NCBI GenBank assembly: GCA_017519405.1
Contig: JAFWSH010000029.1
Coordinates: 25,974-89,973 of the forward strand
DNA: 64,000 nucleotides
Source: Clostridia bacterium
GTDB taxonomy: Bacteria > Bacillota > Clostridia > Christensenellales > Aristaeellaceae
Direction: 5' to 3'
Part shown: in pieces, positions 49,512 to 61,756 of the stretch
Position numbering within the stretch: the first letter of the stretch is position 1
Layout: each line of letters starts with the position of its first letter
Program-made: the position numbers and the translations under genes
The notes under the pieces: generated by a model
The model's database searches: none
Told to the model about the DNA's origin: nothing
The model's input: the letters and a program-made list of their open reading frames with translations, nothing else

Positions 49512-52500
49512 ATGAGCCAGAAAAAAGGCATGTCCAAAGCCAAGTACCTGACCATCTGGTCCCTGATCTTCGCCCTGATCCTGGGCGCCATGGGCGTGGC
49601 CAACTACGAGGCCCTGAAGTGGGACTCCGCCCTGACCCTCTACTTCGGTGAGGTGGGCGGCCAGCAGAGCGCCGAGGGCCAGGAGGGCGACAGCATCTAC
49701 TTCCCCAGCGACTTCAAGACCCCGGAGGAGCGGCTGGCCCACTCCCAGGACATCGCCGCCCGGATCACCGGGGAGGGCGCCGTCCTGCTGAAGAACACCG
49801 GCGCGCTGCCCATGGCGGCGGGGAAGGTGAGCCTCTTCGGCATCGACAACAAGACCAACGGCCTCAAGGCGGTGCTGGAGGAGAAGGGCTTCACCGTGAA
49901 CCCCACCCTGGACGCCTTCTATGCCGCCTCCGCCCATGAGAGCGGCGTGAAGGGCCTGGCGGCGGGCAACGGTTCCGAGACCGGCGCCTGGATCATCGAC
50001 GAGGTGCCCCAGAGCGAGTACACCGACGCGGTGAAGGCCTCCTACAAGGACTACAATGACGCGGCCATCGTGGTGCTCCTGCGCACCGGCGCCGAGGGCA
50101 ACGACCTGCCCTACGACATGAGCCGCTACGGCGGCAGCGCCGACGAGCACTACCTGGAGCTGAACCAGGCCGAGAAGGACATGATGGCCGAGGTGGGCGC
50201 CAACTTCGACAAGGTCATCGTGCTCATCTCCTCCGCCAACGCCATGCAGCTGGACTTCGTGGAGGAGCCCGCCTACGGCGTGGACGGCGTACTGTGGTTC
50301 GCCCGCTGCCCCTACGCCCCCATCGCGGACATCCTCCTGGGCGCGGTGAACCCCTCCGGCCGCACCCCGGACACCTACGCCTGGGACAACCTGAACACCC
50401 CCGCCATGCAGAACTTCGGCGACTTCCGCTTTGTGGCCGCCGACGGCACCCCCACCGGCTACTCCTATGTGAACTACGCCGAGGGCGTGTATGTGGGCTA
50501 CAAGTACTATGAGACCCGCTATGAGGACAAGGTCATGGGCCAGGGCAACGCCGGTGACTATGACTACCAGAAGGCCGTCCTCTACCCCTTCGGCTTCGGC
50601 CTGTCCTACACCAGCTTTGAGTGGTCCGGCTTCAAGGTGGAGGAGAAGGATGGGGTCTACACCGCCTCCGTCACCGTGAAGAACACCGGCGACAAGGCGG
50701 GCAAGGACGTGGCGGAGTTCTATGTCCAGAGCCCCTACACCGCCGGCGGCATCGAGAAGCCCGCCGTGGCCCTGGCCCAGTACGCCAAGACGAAGGAGCT
50801 CAAGCCCGGGGAGAGCGAGACCCTCACCGTCACCTTCTCCCGCATGGACATCGCCAGCTATGACGACGTGAACGACCGCACTTACGTCATGGACGCGGGC
50901 GACTGGTACTTCACCGCCGCCCGGGACGCCCACGACGCCGTGAACAACGTCCTCACCGCCAAGGGCTTCTCCGCCGCCAACGGCATGACCGCCGACGGCA
51001 ATACCGCCATGGTGCAGAAGATCACCTACGGCGAAAAGACCCTGCTGAACACCGCCGTCACCGGCAAGGAGATCACCAACAAGCTGGACGGGGTCATCCG
51101 GGCCGAGGGCGCTGTGTACCTCTCCCGCTCCGACTGGTCCGTGATGGAGAACGGCGGCCTGCGCTACGCCAACACCACCGCCGCCGGCGTCTCCAAGGTG
51201 GGCAACGCCTCCGGCGACACCCCCGCCTGGTTCGTCAGCGACGACATGCTGGCCAAGCTGAAGATGAAGGGCGCCGAGGCGGCCCTGAACCCCAACGACT
51301 TCTCCGACGCGGCGAAGTATCCCGGCAAGGAGGCCTACACCTACGGCGCCGAGAACGGCATCGCCCTGATCCAGATGATGGGCCTTGACTACGACGACCC
51401 CAAGTGGAACGACATCCTGGACGAGATGAAGCTCTCCGAGATGCACGCCATCTTCAACAAGTCCGGCTGGGGCTCCGCCGCGGTGGATTCCATCGGCAAG
51501 CCCAAGACCCTGGAGTTCGACGCCCCCCACGGCATCGCCAACTTCCTCACCGGCGAGACCCTCTACCACTACCCCTGCGCCACCATGCTGGCCGCCACCT
51601 GGAACCAGGAGCTGCAGCATGAGTACGGCCTGACCATCGGCAACGACGCCATCGCCACCAACACCTCCGGCTGGTATGCCCCGGGCATCAACATCCACCG
51701 CACCCCCTTCGGCGCCCGGAACTATGAGTACTACTCCGAGGACGGCACCCTCACCGGCCTGTGCGGCGCGGCGGTGACCCGCGGCACCGAGTCCAAGGGC
51801 ATGCACGCCTACATCAAGCACTTCGTCATGAACGACGCGGACACCAACCGCAACGCCAACGGCGACGTGGCGGTGTACGGCACGGAGCAGGCCGCCCGGG
51901 AGATCTACCTCAAGCCCTTCCAGTACTGCATCGAGAAGGGCGACGCCCAGGGCATCATGCTCACCATGTGCCGCGTGGGCTGGCAGTACACCTACGGCAG
52001 CTATCCCCTCATGACCGCCATCTGCCGGGATGAGTTCGGCTTCAACGGCTGCTACATCACCGACTACACCACCTCCATGAAGGGCAAGGGCAGCGACCAG
52101 TACCTGGCCGCCGGCGGCAACCTGGTCCACGCCACCGCCGAGCAGACCCTCAGCGATGTGAAGTCCGGCTGGTGCCGCGCCCTGATCCGGGAGGCCGTCC
52201 ACGGCATCCTCTACAACACCGCCAACTCCATCGCCATGAACGGCATCGAGGGCGGCGAGAAGGCCAAGCCCGCCTCCGTGCAGAAGGGCTTCCCCATCTA
52301 CAAGATCGCCCTGTACGCCTTCGACGCCATCGTGGGCCTGCTGCTGCTCTTCGGCATGTTCAAGGTCTACTCCAAGTGCCGCATGACGGAGGAGGAGTTC
52401 CGGAATCGCAAGCGCATGACCAAGAAGGGCAAGATGATCCTGTGGATCGTCCTGGGCGTGATCTTCGTCGCCCTGGTCCTGGTGTTCATCTTCTGGGCCT

Positions 52501-52532
52501 GGCCGCTGCTGGTGAAGGCCTTCAAGATCTGA
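49512..52532 (+). CDS. Membrane-anchored GH3 enzyme with swapped domain order (1)
   Basis: The 1006-residue protein has an N-terminal membrane helix (about 12-32) and two C-terminal helices (about 935-955 and 975-1000). Between them, the (alpha/beta)6 sandwich part (EGAVLLKN near 90, GRTPDTYAWD near 290) and the fibronectin-III-like part (FGFGLSYTSFEW near 360) come before the TIM barrel. The barrel ends with the predicted nucleophile Asp851 in FNGCYITDYTT. This reversed order is known for some Ruminococcus/Butyrivibrio GH3 beta-glucosidases. The barrel motif here reads IKHFVMND. The enzyme would work at the cell surface on oligosaccharides. Confidence 0.88.
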   Translation: MSQKKGMSKAKYLTIWSLIFALILGAMGVANYEALKWDSALTLYFGEVGGQQSAEGQEGDSIYFPSDFKTPEERLAHSQDIAARITGEGAVLLKNTGALPMAAGKVSLFGIDNKTNGLKAVLEEKGFTVNPTLDAFYAASAHESGVKGLAAGNGSETGAWIIDEVPQSEYTDAVKASYKDYNDAAIVVLLRTGAEGNDLPYDMSRYGGSADEHYLELNQAEKDMMAEVGANFDKVIVLISSANAMQLDFVEEPAYGVDGVLWFARCPYAPIADILLGAVNPSGRTPDTYAWDNLNTPAMQNFGDFRFVAADGTPTGYSYVNYAEGVYVGYKYYETRYEDKVMGQGNAGDYDYQKAVLYPFGFGLSYTSFEWSGFKVEEKDGVYTASVTVKNTGDKAGKDVAEFYVQSPYTAGGIEKPAVALAQYAKTKELKPGESETLTVTFSRMDIASYDDVNDRTYVMDAGDWYFTAARDAHDAVNNVLTAKGFSAANGMTADGNTAMVQKITYGEKTLLNTAVTGKEITNKLDGVIRAEGAVYLSRSDWSVMENGGLRYANTTAAGVSKVGNASGDTPAWFVSDDMLAKLKMKGAEAALNPNDFSDAAKYPGKEAYTYGAENGIALIQMMGLDYDDPKWNDILDEMKLSEMHAIFNKSGWGSAAVDSIGKPKTLEFDAPHGIANFLTGETLYHYPCATMLAATWNQELQHEYGLTIGNDAIATNTSGWYAPGINIHRTPFGARNYEYYSEDGTLTGLCGAAVTRGTESKGMHAYIKHFVMNDADTNRNANGDVAVYGTEQAAREIYLKPFQYCIEKGDAQGIMLTMCRVGWQYTYGSYPLMTAICRDEFGFNGCYITDYTTSMKGKGSDQYLAAGGNLVHATAEQTLSDVKSGWCRALIREAVHGILYNTANSIAMNGIEGGEKAKPASVQKGFPIYKIALYAFDAIVGLLLLFGMFKVYSKCRMTEEEFRNRKRMTKKGKMILWIVLGVIFVALVLVFIFWAWPLLVKAFKI

Positions 52533-52546
52533 TCCGGTGCATCCCC

Positions 52547-52578
52547 GCGGGGCGCCCAATTCGCGGCGTCCCGCTTTT
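52547..52578 (+). terminator. Terminator-like hairpin between the GH3 and SGNH genes
   Basis: GCGGGGCGCC pairs with GGCGTCCCGC (one G-U pair) around 8 bases and is followed by TTTT. The SGNH ribosome site lies directly downstream. Confidence 0.7.
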
Positions 52579-52602
52579 CATCAGAATAAGGAGAAGAGAA
52601 AA

Positions 52603-53607
52603 ATGAAACGACTGATCCCGCTGCTGCTCTGCCTGATCCTGTGCGCCGCCTGTCTGTCCGTCCCGGCGGAGACCCCTGAGGTGGTCAAGCTCAAGATCGC
52701 CACACCCCCGGACAAGACCCGCTACATCCAGAGCGAGGCCTTCGACCCCGCCGGGCTGACGGTGGACGCTGAAATGTCCGACGGCACGCTGGTGGAGAAC
52801 GTCCCCTTCGGGTACGAGGTGGGGGAGGTCACCCCCAACGGCTCCTGTGTCATCACCTGCTCCTACGGAGGGAAAACCGCCATGCAGATCGTCTTCTACA
52901 CCCTGCTGGGCAACACGGACCCCTATTCCGTGGCCTCGACAGAGCGCCTTGCGGACAGCCCCCTGGCCGGGAAAACCTACGTCTTCCTGGGCTCCTCGGT
53001 GACCTACGGCGCCTCCTCCGAGAAGGAGTCCATGGCGGACTTTCTGGCGGCCCGCCACGGTGCGGTCTGCATCAAGGAGGCCGTCAGCGGCACCACCCTC
53101 GCCTCCCCCAAGGGCCAGGGCAAGAGCTATGTGAAGCGTTTTGAGCGTTTCCTGGCGGGCGAGGACTGCCCCGAGGCCGTGGACGCCTTCATCTGCCAGC
53201 TCTCCACCAACGACATGAAGTCCCCGGACCGGTTCGGCGAAATCACCCCGGAGGATGTGCGGGACAAGGCCGCCTTCGACGTCGCCACCACCTTCGGCGC
53301 CATGGAGTACATCATCGCCCTGGCGAAGGAGACCTGGGACTGCCCGGTGGTCTTCTACACCAACTGCCGGATGGATCAGCCGGACTACCTGACCATGGTG
53401 GAGGGGCTCGACCGTCTGCAGGCGAAGTGGGACCTGACGGTGATCGACCTCTTCCGGGACGACGCCTTCAACGACATCACGCCGGAGCAGTACAGTCTTT
53501 ACATGGCGGACGAAATCCATCCCACCCGGGCCGGCTACCGGGAGTGGTGGCTGCCCCGCTTCGAGGCGGCGCTGCTCGCTCTGGCCGGTGTGGAACAGCA
53601 GCCGTGA
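52603..53607 (+). CDS. Exported SGNH (GDSL-type) esterase with an Ig-like domain
   Basis: The 334-residue protein has a signal peptide (MKRLIPLLLCLILCAACLSVPAE) and a Big3-like domain (about 25-105: VKLKIATPPDKTRYIQ, AFDPAGLTVDA). The SGNH hydrolase domain carries block I GSSVTYG with Ser132, block III LSTND and block V DEIHPTRAGY with Asp303 and His306. Such enzymes remove acetyl or other acyl groups from plant glycans. The gene follows GH3 (1) in the operon. AAGGAG precedes the ATG. A Cys near residue 17 of the signal (CAACLS) could mean lipid anchoring, but the site is not a standard lipobox. Confidence 0.87.
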   Translation: MKRLIPLLLCLILCAACLSVPAETPEVVKLKIATPPDKTRYIQSEAFDPAGLTVDAEMSDGTLVENVPFGYEVGEVTPNGSCVITCSYGGKTAMQIVFYTLLGNTDPYSVASTERLADSPLAGKTYVFLGSSVTYGASSEKESMADFLAARHGAVCIKEAVSGTTLASPKGQGKSYVKRFERFLAGEDCPEAVDAFICQLSTNDMKSPDRFGEITPEDVRDKAAFDVATTFGAMEYIIALAKETWDCPVVFYTNCRMDQPDYLTMVEGLDRLQAKWDLTVIDLFRDDAFNDITPEQYSLYMADEIHPTRAGYREWWLPRFEAALLALAGVEQQP

Positions 53608-53624
53608 ACGCCCGGGCGGTTTCG

Positions 53625-53655
53625 TAGGTTGCGATGTATTTCTTTCAGTTTACGG
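53625..53655 (+). promoter_or_regulatory. Predicted LytTR operator before the small exported protein gene at 53741
   Basis: TAGGTTGCGA (53625-53634) and CAGTTTACGG (53646-53655) are direct repeats with 11 bp between, ending 8 bp before the -35. CAGTTTACG matches the general LytTR half-site closely. Confidence 0.65.
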
Positions 53656-53663
53656 GATATCCG

Positions 53664-53692
53664 TTGCCCTTCCCCGGCTCCCCCGCTATGAT
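53664..53692 (+). promoter_or_regulatory. Promoter of the small exported protein gene at 53741
   Basis: TTGCCC (53664-53669) and TATGAT (53687-53692) are 17 bases apart. Confidence 0.65.
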
Positions 53693-53740
53693 GAACGCGA
53701 CACAAGCCGCTGATGCGGTAAGATGAAGGAGGAAAATTCC

Positions 53741-54259
53741 ATGAAGAAAGTCATCGCTCTCATCCTTGCCATCGCCATGATCCTCACCCTGGCCGTCAGC
53801 GCGCTGGCCGACGAAGCCCCCGCCGTGAAGTGGCAGCTGGTGGGCGTCCACGCCGAGGACGGCGAGGGCACGGAATGGGTGAACGCCGCTTTCCTGGTGA
53901 ACATGTATGAAGACGGCACCGTCGAGGTGGACCGCTTCCTCTTCCGGGCCGGCGACAACAGCGACTTCGCCGCCAACCAGTCCTATCAGGTCAACTTCAT
54001 GACGGGCACCTGGGAAATGACCGAGCGGGACGGCCTGGAGGCCGTGAAGATCGACGTGCACTGCACGGACGAGAATGGCGCCGAGGCCAATGCCACCACC
54101 ATCTACGCCTATGAGAACTTCGGCGAGCTGAGCTTCGAGCTGAGCTACCCCGTCATCGTCGGCATGAGCTACATGCGCTCCGCCGAGCTGGAGGGCGGCG
54201 AGGAGATCAAGTACACCGACAAGAACGCCTTCATCGCCGACTACTTCAAGGCTGAGTAA
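53741..54259 (+). CDS. Small exported protein B (head of the second GH3 unit)
   Basis: The 172-residue product has a signal peptide (MKKVIALILAIAMILTLAVSALADE) and an acidic beta-rich domain (MYEDGTVEVDRFLF, FMTGTWEMTERDGLEAVKI), in style like small exported protein A. AAGGAGGAAAATTCC precedes the ATG, again like gene A. It is the first gene of a second transcript with a LytTR-type operator, followed by a terminator-like hairpin and a GH3 gene. The sequence similarity of A and B is at most distant; only layout and general fold suggest kinship. The function is unknown. Confidence 0.8.
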   Translation: MKKVIALILAIAMILTLAVSALADEAPAVKWQLVGVHAEDGEGTEWVNAAFLVNMYEDGTVEVDRFLFRAGDNSDFAANQSYQVNFMTGTWEMTERDGLEAVKIDVHCTDENGAEANATTIYAYENFGELSFELSYPVIVGMSYMRSAELEGGEEIKYTDKNAFIADYFKAE

Positions 54260-54277
54260 TCACCCGGACACACCCGT

Positions 54278-54312
54278 GCCGGAATCGGATCCCCCGCCGG
54301 TTCCGGCCTTCT
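54278..54312 (+). terminator. Weak terminator between small exported protein B and GH3 (2)
   Basis: GCCGGAA pairs with TTCCGGC, with an inner CGG/CCG, and is followed by CTTCTTATT. The T-run is interrupted, so read-through should be frequent. Confidence 0.55.
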
Positions 54313-54352
54313 TATTCCCCAAAAAAGCCAAAGCGCCGAAGGAGAGGACACC

Positions 54353-57322
54353 ATGAAGAACAAGCAGCAGAAGAAGAAGGGCCTGATCTGGAAGGTCCTG
54401 ACCCCCATCTTCGCCGTGCTCACCGCCGTGCTCATCGCGGCGATCCCCATCACCCAGGGGTATTCGGACATCATCAGCAACGCCCTCCACGCCCAGACCC
54501 AGAAGGTGGAGGCCGACCCCAACGCCAAGATCTACTACTGGACCGCCTGGGAGGATCAGCAGGCGCTGGTGGACCATGAGTATGCGCTCTGCCGCCAGAT
54601 CGAGGGCGAGGGCGCGGCGCTGCTGGTGAACCGGGACAACACCCTGCCCCTGCCCCAGGGCACCAAGTTCACCCCCTTCTCCCAGTCCTCCTTCAACCTG
54701 ATCTACGGCGGCACGGGCTCCGGCTCCATGAACGCCGACGAGGCCGTGTCCCTGCGGGCCGCGCTGATTGAGGACTTCGGCGAGGGCTGCTTCAACGACA
54801 ACCAGTGGAAGTTCTACGCCACCACCAAGTACAAGCGGGTGAACGCCGCCACCACCGGCGGCTTCCAGGCCCAGTACCGCATCAATGAGGTGCCGTGGGA
54901 CAAGTACCCCGCCAAGCTGAAGGACACCTGGCCTGAGTTCGGCGACGTGGCCCTGGTGGTCCTCTCCCGCTCCGGCGGCGAGGGCGCGGACGTCCCCAGC
55001 GGCCTGGAGGAGCTCAAGGAGTTCATGACCGACGGCGACTACCTCCGCCTCTGCAAGGAGGAGGTCGACATGTTCGAGGGCCTGGAGCAGCTGAAGAAGG
55101 ACGGCGTGTTCAAGAAGATCGTCGTGCTGCTGAACTCCTCCAACGCCCTGCAGCTGGACTTCCTGGACAAGTACGGCATCGACGCCGTGCTGTGGATCGG
55201 CGATGTGGGCATGACCGGCACCCTGGGCGTGGCGGACATCCTCTCCGGCAAGGTCAACCCCTCCGGCCGCATCGTGGACACCTTCATGAAGGACAACCAC
55301 TCCGCCCCCGCCATGGCCAACTTCGGCGCCTACAAGTGGCAGAACGGCACCGATTACGAGACCGAGACCGCCCAGAACAACACCCAGCCCGGCATCGCCA
55401 AGTGCAACGCCGACTATGTGGTCTACCAGGAAGGCATCTATGTGGGCTACCGCTACTTCGAGACCCGCTATGAGGACAGCGTCCTGGGCCAGGGCAACGC
55501 AGGCTCCTGGAATTACGACGACTGCGTGGCCTTCCCCTTCGGCTTCGGCCTCTCCTACACCGACTTTGAGTACAGCAACTTCAAGCTGGACGCCAACCGG
55601 GACGGCAGCTTCACCGCCTCCGTGGACGTGAAGAACGTGGGCAGCGTGGACGGCAAGCACACCGTGCAGATCTACTTCCAGAGCCCCTACACCGAGTATG
55701 ACAAGCAGCACCTGGTGGAGAAGGCCGCCGTGGAGCTGTGCGGCTTCGACAAGAAGATGATCAAGGCCGGGGAGACCGAGCACTTCCAGATCCGCATCGA
55801 GCGGGAGGACCTCATCTCCTACGACGCCAACAACCTCAAGACCTTCATCTTCGAGGACGGCGACTACTACTTCACCGTGGGCAAGAACGCCCACGACGCC
55901 GTGAACAACGTGCTGGCCCTGAAGGGCGCCGCCGTGGACGGCAAGGCCGACCTGGCCGCCAAGTGGACCAACAGCAAGTTCGACGCGGAGACCTTCTCCA
56001 AGTCCGCCGTCACCGGCAAGGCCATCACCAACCTCTTCGACAACGCCGACCTGAACAAGTACGACGGCGCGGAAGGCCAGACCGTGACCTACCTGAGCCG
56101 CCAGGACTGGACCGGCACCTGGCCCACCACCCAGTCCCTGTTCATCACCCCCAAGATGTGGGCGGACGGCCTGACCCATGAGGACGCCGGCCACGAGGCC
56201 ATCATGAACAAGATGATCGCCAAATACTGGGGCGACGTGAAGACCATGCCCGCCATGGGCGTGGCCGGCAAGCTGAACGCCGGCGAGCTGGCCGAGGCCA
56301 AGTACGACGATCCCCGCTGGATGGAGCTGGTGAGCCAGATCCCCTACGCGGAGATGACCAACCTGGTCTACAACGGCTTCCACCTGACCCAGGCCGTGCC
56401 CTCCATCAACCTGCCGGGCACCCTGGATGAGAACGGCCCCCAGGGCTTCACCGCGTCCCTGATGGGCGGCGCCTCCGCCATGGCCTACACCTCCGAGGAC
56501 GTGATGGCCGCCACCTTCAACCTGGAACTGATTGAGGACATGGGCAGCTGCATCGGCGAGGACTTCCTCCACGCCACCGAGCACGGCGCGGACAAGGTGT
56601 ACGCCGGCCTCTACGGCCCCGGCGGCAACATCCACCGCACCCCCTACTCCGGCCGCAACTTCGAGTACTACTCCGAGGATCCCTTCGTGAGCAACAAGGT
56701 CTCCACCGTGGAAGTGAAGGCCATCCGGGACAAGGGCGTGTACGTGTTCATGAAGCACTTCGCCCTGAACGACCAGGAGGAGGGCCGCTACGGCATCGCC
56801 ACCTGGTCCAACGAGCAGGCCATCCGTGAGCTGTATCTGGAAGCCTTCCGCGGCCCCATCTCCCACTCCGGCGGCAACGTGATGTCCTCCTTCAACCGCA
56901 TCGGCGTGGTCTGGTCCGGCGCGCACCACGGCCTGATGACCGGCATCCTGCGGGACGAGTGGGGCATGATCGGCGCGGCCATCACGGACTGCTCCGTCTA
57001 CGCCAAGTACATGGACTACCGCTACGGCGTCCTGGCCGGCCAGGACCTGTGGGACGGCTACTCCATGGGCATCGCCACCCTGGACGGCCTGGAGAACAAC
57101 CCCGCCATCGTGGCCGCCGTGCAGCAGGCCGTGAAGAACATCTGCTACAACGTGACCCACAGCCACGCCATGAACGTGGGCAACGCCAAGGTTATCCCCA
57201 TCACCCCCTGGTGGCAGAAGCTCCTCTACACCGGTGCCGGCCTCTTCTTCCTGCTGACCGTGGCGGGCGCCGTCATGTGGGTGCTCTCCGCGAAGAAGAA
57301 CAAGGCCGCCGCGGCGGCCTGA
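54353..57322 (+). CDS. Membrane-anchored GH3 enzyme with swapped domain order (2)
   Basis: The 989-residue protein has an N-terminal membrane helix (about 12-35) and a C-terminal one (about 960-982). It has the same reversed order as the GH3 at 49512: sandwich part (GAALLVN near 85, VNPSGRIVDTF near 300), fibronectin-III-like part (FGFGLSYTDFEY near 400), then the TIM barrel with MKHFALND and the predicted nucleophile Asp879 in IGAAITDCS. The two enzymes are paralogs sharing VYVGYRYFETRYEDSVLGQG-like blocks. Sequence differences in the barrel suggest different substrates. AAGGAGAGG precedes the ATG. Confidence 0.88.
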   Translation: MKNKQQKKKGLIWKVLTPIFAVLTAVLIAAIPITQGYSDIISNALHAQTQKVEADPNAKIYYWTAWEDQQALVDHEYALCRQIEGEGAALLVNRDNTLPLPQGTKFTPFSQSSFNLIYGGTGSGSMNADEAVSLRAALIEDFGEGCFNDNQWKFYATTKYKRVNAATTGGFQAQYRINEVPWDKYPAKLKDTWPEFGDVALVVLSRSGGEGADVPSGLEELKEFMTDGDYLRLCKEEVDMFEGLEQLKKDGVFKKIVVLLNSSNALQLDFLDKYGIDAVLWIGDVGMTGTLGVADILSGKVNPSGRIVDTFMKDNHSAPAMANFGAYKWQNGTDYETETAQNNTQPGIAKCNADYVVYQEGIYVGYRYFETRYEDSVLGQGNAGSWNYDDCVAFPFGFGLSYTDFEYSNFKLDANRDGSFTASVDVKNVGSVDGKHTVQIYFQSPYTEYDKQHLVEKAAVELCGFDKKMIKAGETEHFQIRIEREDLISYDANNLKTFIFEDGDYYFTVGKNAHDAVNNVLALKGAAVDGKADLAAKWTNSKFDAETFSKSAVTGKAITNLFDNADLNKYDGAEGQTVTYLSRQDWTGTWPTTQSLFITPKMWADGLTHEDAGHEAIMNKMIAKYWGDVKTMPAMGVAGKLNAGELAEAKYDDPRWMELVSQIPYAEMTNLVYNGFHLTQAVPSINLPGTLDENGPQGFTASLMGGASAMAYTSEDVMAATFNLELIEDMGSCIGEDFLHATEHGADKVYAGLYGPGGNIHRTPYSGRNFEYYSEDPFVSNKVSTVEVKAIRDKGVYVFMKHFALNDQEEGRYGIATWSNEQAIRELYLEAFRGPISHSGGNVMSSFNRIGVVWSGAHHGLMTGILRDEWGMIGAAITDCSVYAKYMDYRYGVLAGQDLWDGYSMGIATLDGLENNPAIVAAVQQAVKNICYNVTHSHAMNVGNAKVIPITPWWQKLLYTGAGLFFLLTVAGAVMWVLSAKKNKAAAAA

Positions 57323-57381
57323 GCCCCAGCCCAATCCGTGTGACAGAACCCATCCGTGCCCGGCCCCCGGGGGTCGGGCGG

Positions 57382-57409
57382 GCTCCCCGGCCCTGCCGGG
57401 GAGCTTTTT
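57382..57409 (+). terminator. Terminator of the GH3 (2) unit
   Basis: GCTCCCCGGC pairs perfectly with GCCGGGGAGC around CCT and is followed by TTTTT. Confidence 0.9.
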
Positions 57410-57421
57410 CATGTGCCCACC

Positions 57422-57445
57422 AAAAAAGCAGGCACGGCGGCCTGC
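57422..57445 (-). terminator. Terminator of the small gene at 57483-57875
   Basis: On the minus strand GCAGGC pairs with GCCTGC around CGCCGT and is followed by TTTTTT. Confidence 0.8.
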
Positions 57446-57482
57446 GCTTCCCCGGAGGGGGCCATCCCGGCCCGGCCGGGGC

Positions 57483-57875
57483 TCAATCAAAGTGATACTG
57501 GGCGGTAACCCAGGGCATCACGGCCTCCAGCAGGCGCCCGGGGCTGTGGCTGCCCAGGTATTGGATCATGATCTCGTCCAGGTACCGGCTGTCCAGCTGC
57601 TCCGCACCCAGGGCCCTGCGCACCGCCGCCTCATTTTTGAACTCATAGTGGGAGTCGCTGGCGGCCTCCCAGTCCAGGCTGTATTTCTCCAGGGCGCCGG
57701 TGCTGCTGATGAAGAAAATGCTCAGGAAGCAGAAGGCCTCCCGGTCCAGCTGGATGCACATCCTCGTTTTTCCCGTGCTCCGGTCCCGGGAAGCCCAGGC
57801 CCGGCCAATTGAGCGGACGAAGTTGTGCTCCGGCAGGGCGTTGGCCTCCTCCATCGTGTGTACCCGATACGCCAT
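57483..57875 (-). CDS. Small protein of unknown function
   Basis: This 130-residue protein starts MAYRVHTMEEANALPEHNF, with GAGGAAGG about 8 bases before the ATG. It contains charged and aromatic residues (SIGRAWASRDR, EKYSLDWEAASDSHYEF) and lacks membrane segments or a signal peptide. An in-frame ATG at 57917 would add 14 residues but has no ribosome site. I recognise no family. It lies downstream of nifJ in the same direction, with a hairpin between, and ends in its own terminator. Confidence 0.65.
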   Translation of the reverse strand: MAYRVHTMEEANALPEHNFVRSIGRAWASRDRSTGKTRMCIQLDREAFCFLSIFFISSTGALEKYSLDWEAASDSHYEFKNEAAVRRALGAEQLDSRYLDEIMIQYLGSHSPGRLLEAVMPWVTAQYHFD

Positions 57876-57926
57876 CCCATACACCTTCCTCTCTGCGAGA
57901 ATCCGCACCCCCGCCATATGATGAAA

Positions 57927-57955
57927 GCCCCCGCCCCCGGAGAGGGGGCAGGGGC
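57927..57955 (-). terminator. Terminator of nifJ
   Basis: On the minus strand GCCCCTGCCCCC pairs with GGGGGCGGGGGC (one G-U pair) around a 5-base loop. The U-run is short (TTTC). Confidence 0.65.
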
Positions 57956-57975
57956 AGGGATGCGTTGGAAAGGGA

Positions 57976-61512
<3,537 letters not shown>

Positions 61513-61630
61513 TTGAATCCTCCTCCTGTCGTTATGCGCTTGAACAGTGCAGCTCTCCCATGACGGCAAAAAAGCAGCAGAAACGCCTTTTCCACCCGGG
61601 ACTTGAACGGGGCTGTTTATGCACGCCGTT

Positions 61631-61660
61631 ATTATACAGGCTTTTCCGGTGGTTAGTCAA
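61631..61660 (-). promoter_or_regulatory. Promoter of nifJ
   Basis: On the minus strand, TTGACT (61660-61655) and TATAAT (61636-61631) are 18 bases apart. Confidence 0.85.
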
Positions 61661-61691
61661 CGCTTACTATTGCCCCGGCATCCCTCCCTGC

Positions 61692-61720
61692 TGTACAAAT
61701 CCCCCGAAAAATGCTATACT
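61692..61720 (+). promoter_or_regulatory. Promoter of the D-Ala-D-Ala carboxypeptidase gene
   Basis: TGTACA (61692-61697) and TATACT (61715-61720) are 17 bases apart; TGC before the -10 makes it extended. It is divergent from the nifJ promoter. Confidence 0.75.
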
Positions 61721-61756
61721 GGGGCGGCAAACCCGGAGGTGGAAGGAGGGGGACCC

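Noticed and set aside
46767-52559. Very long open frame on the minus strand (about 1,900 codons) across the GH106 and GH3 genes, and similar ones at 27.6-32.6, 34.8-38.2 and 58.3-61.6 kb
   Set aside because: They are His/Gly/Val/Leu/Ala-rich antisense shadows caused by G/C in third codon positions; they lack ribosome sites and domains, and lie opposite clear genes.
61513-61630. Riboswitch in the long nifJ leader
   Set aside because: No conserved riboswitch core or clear terminator/antiterminator pair can be recognised by eye.
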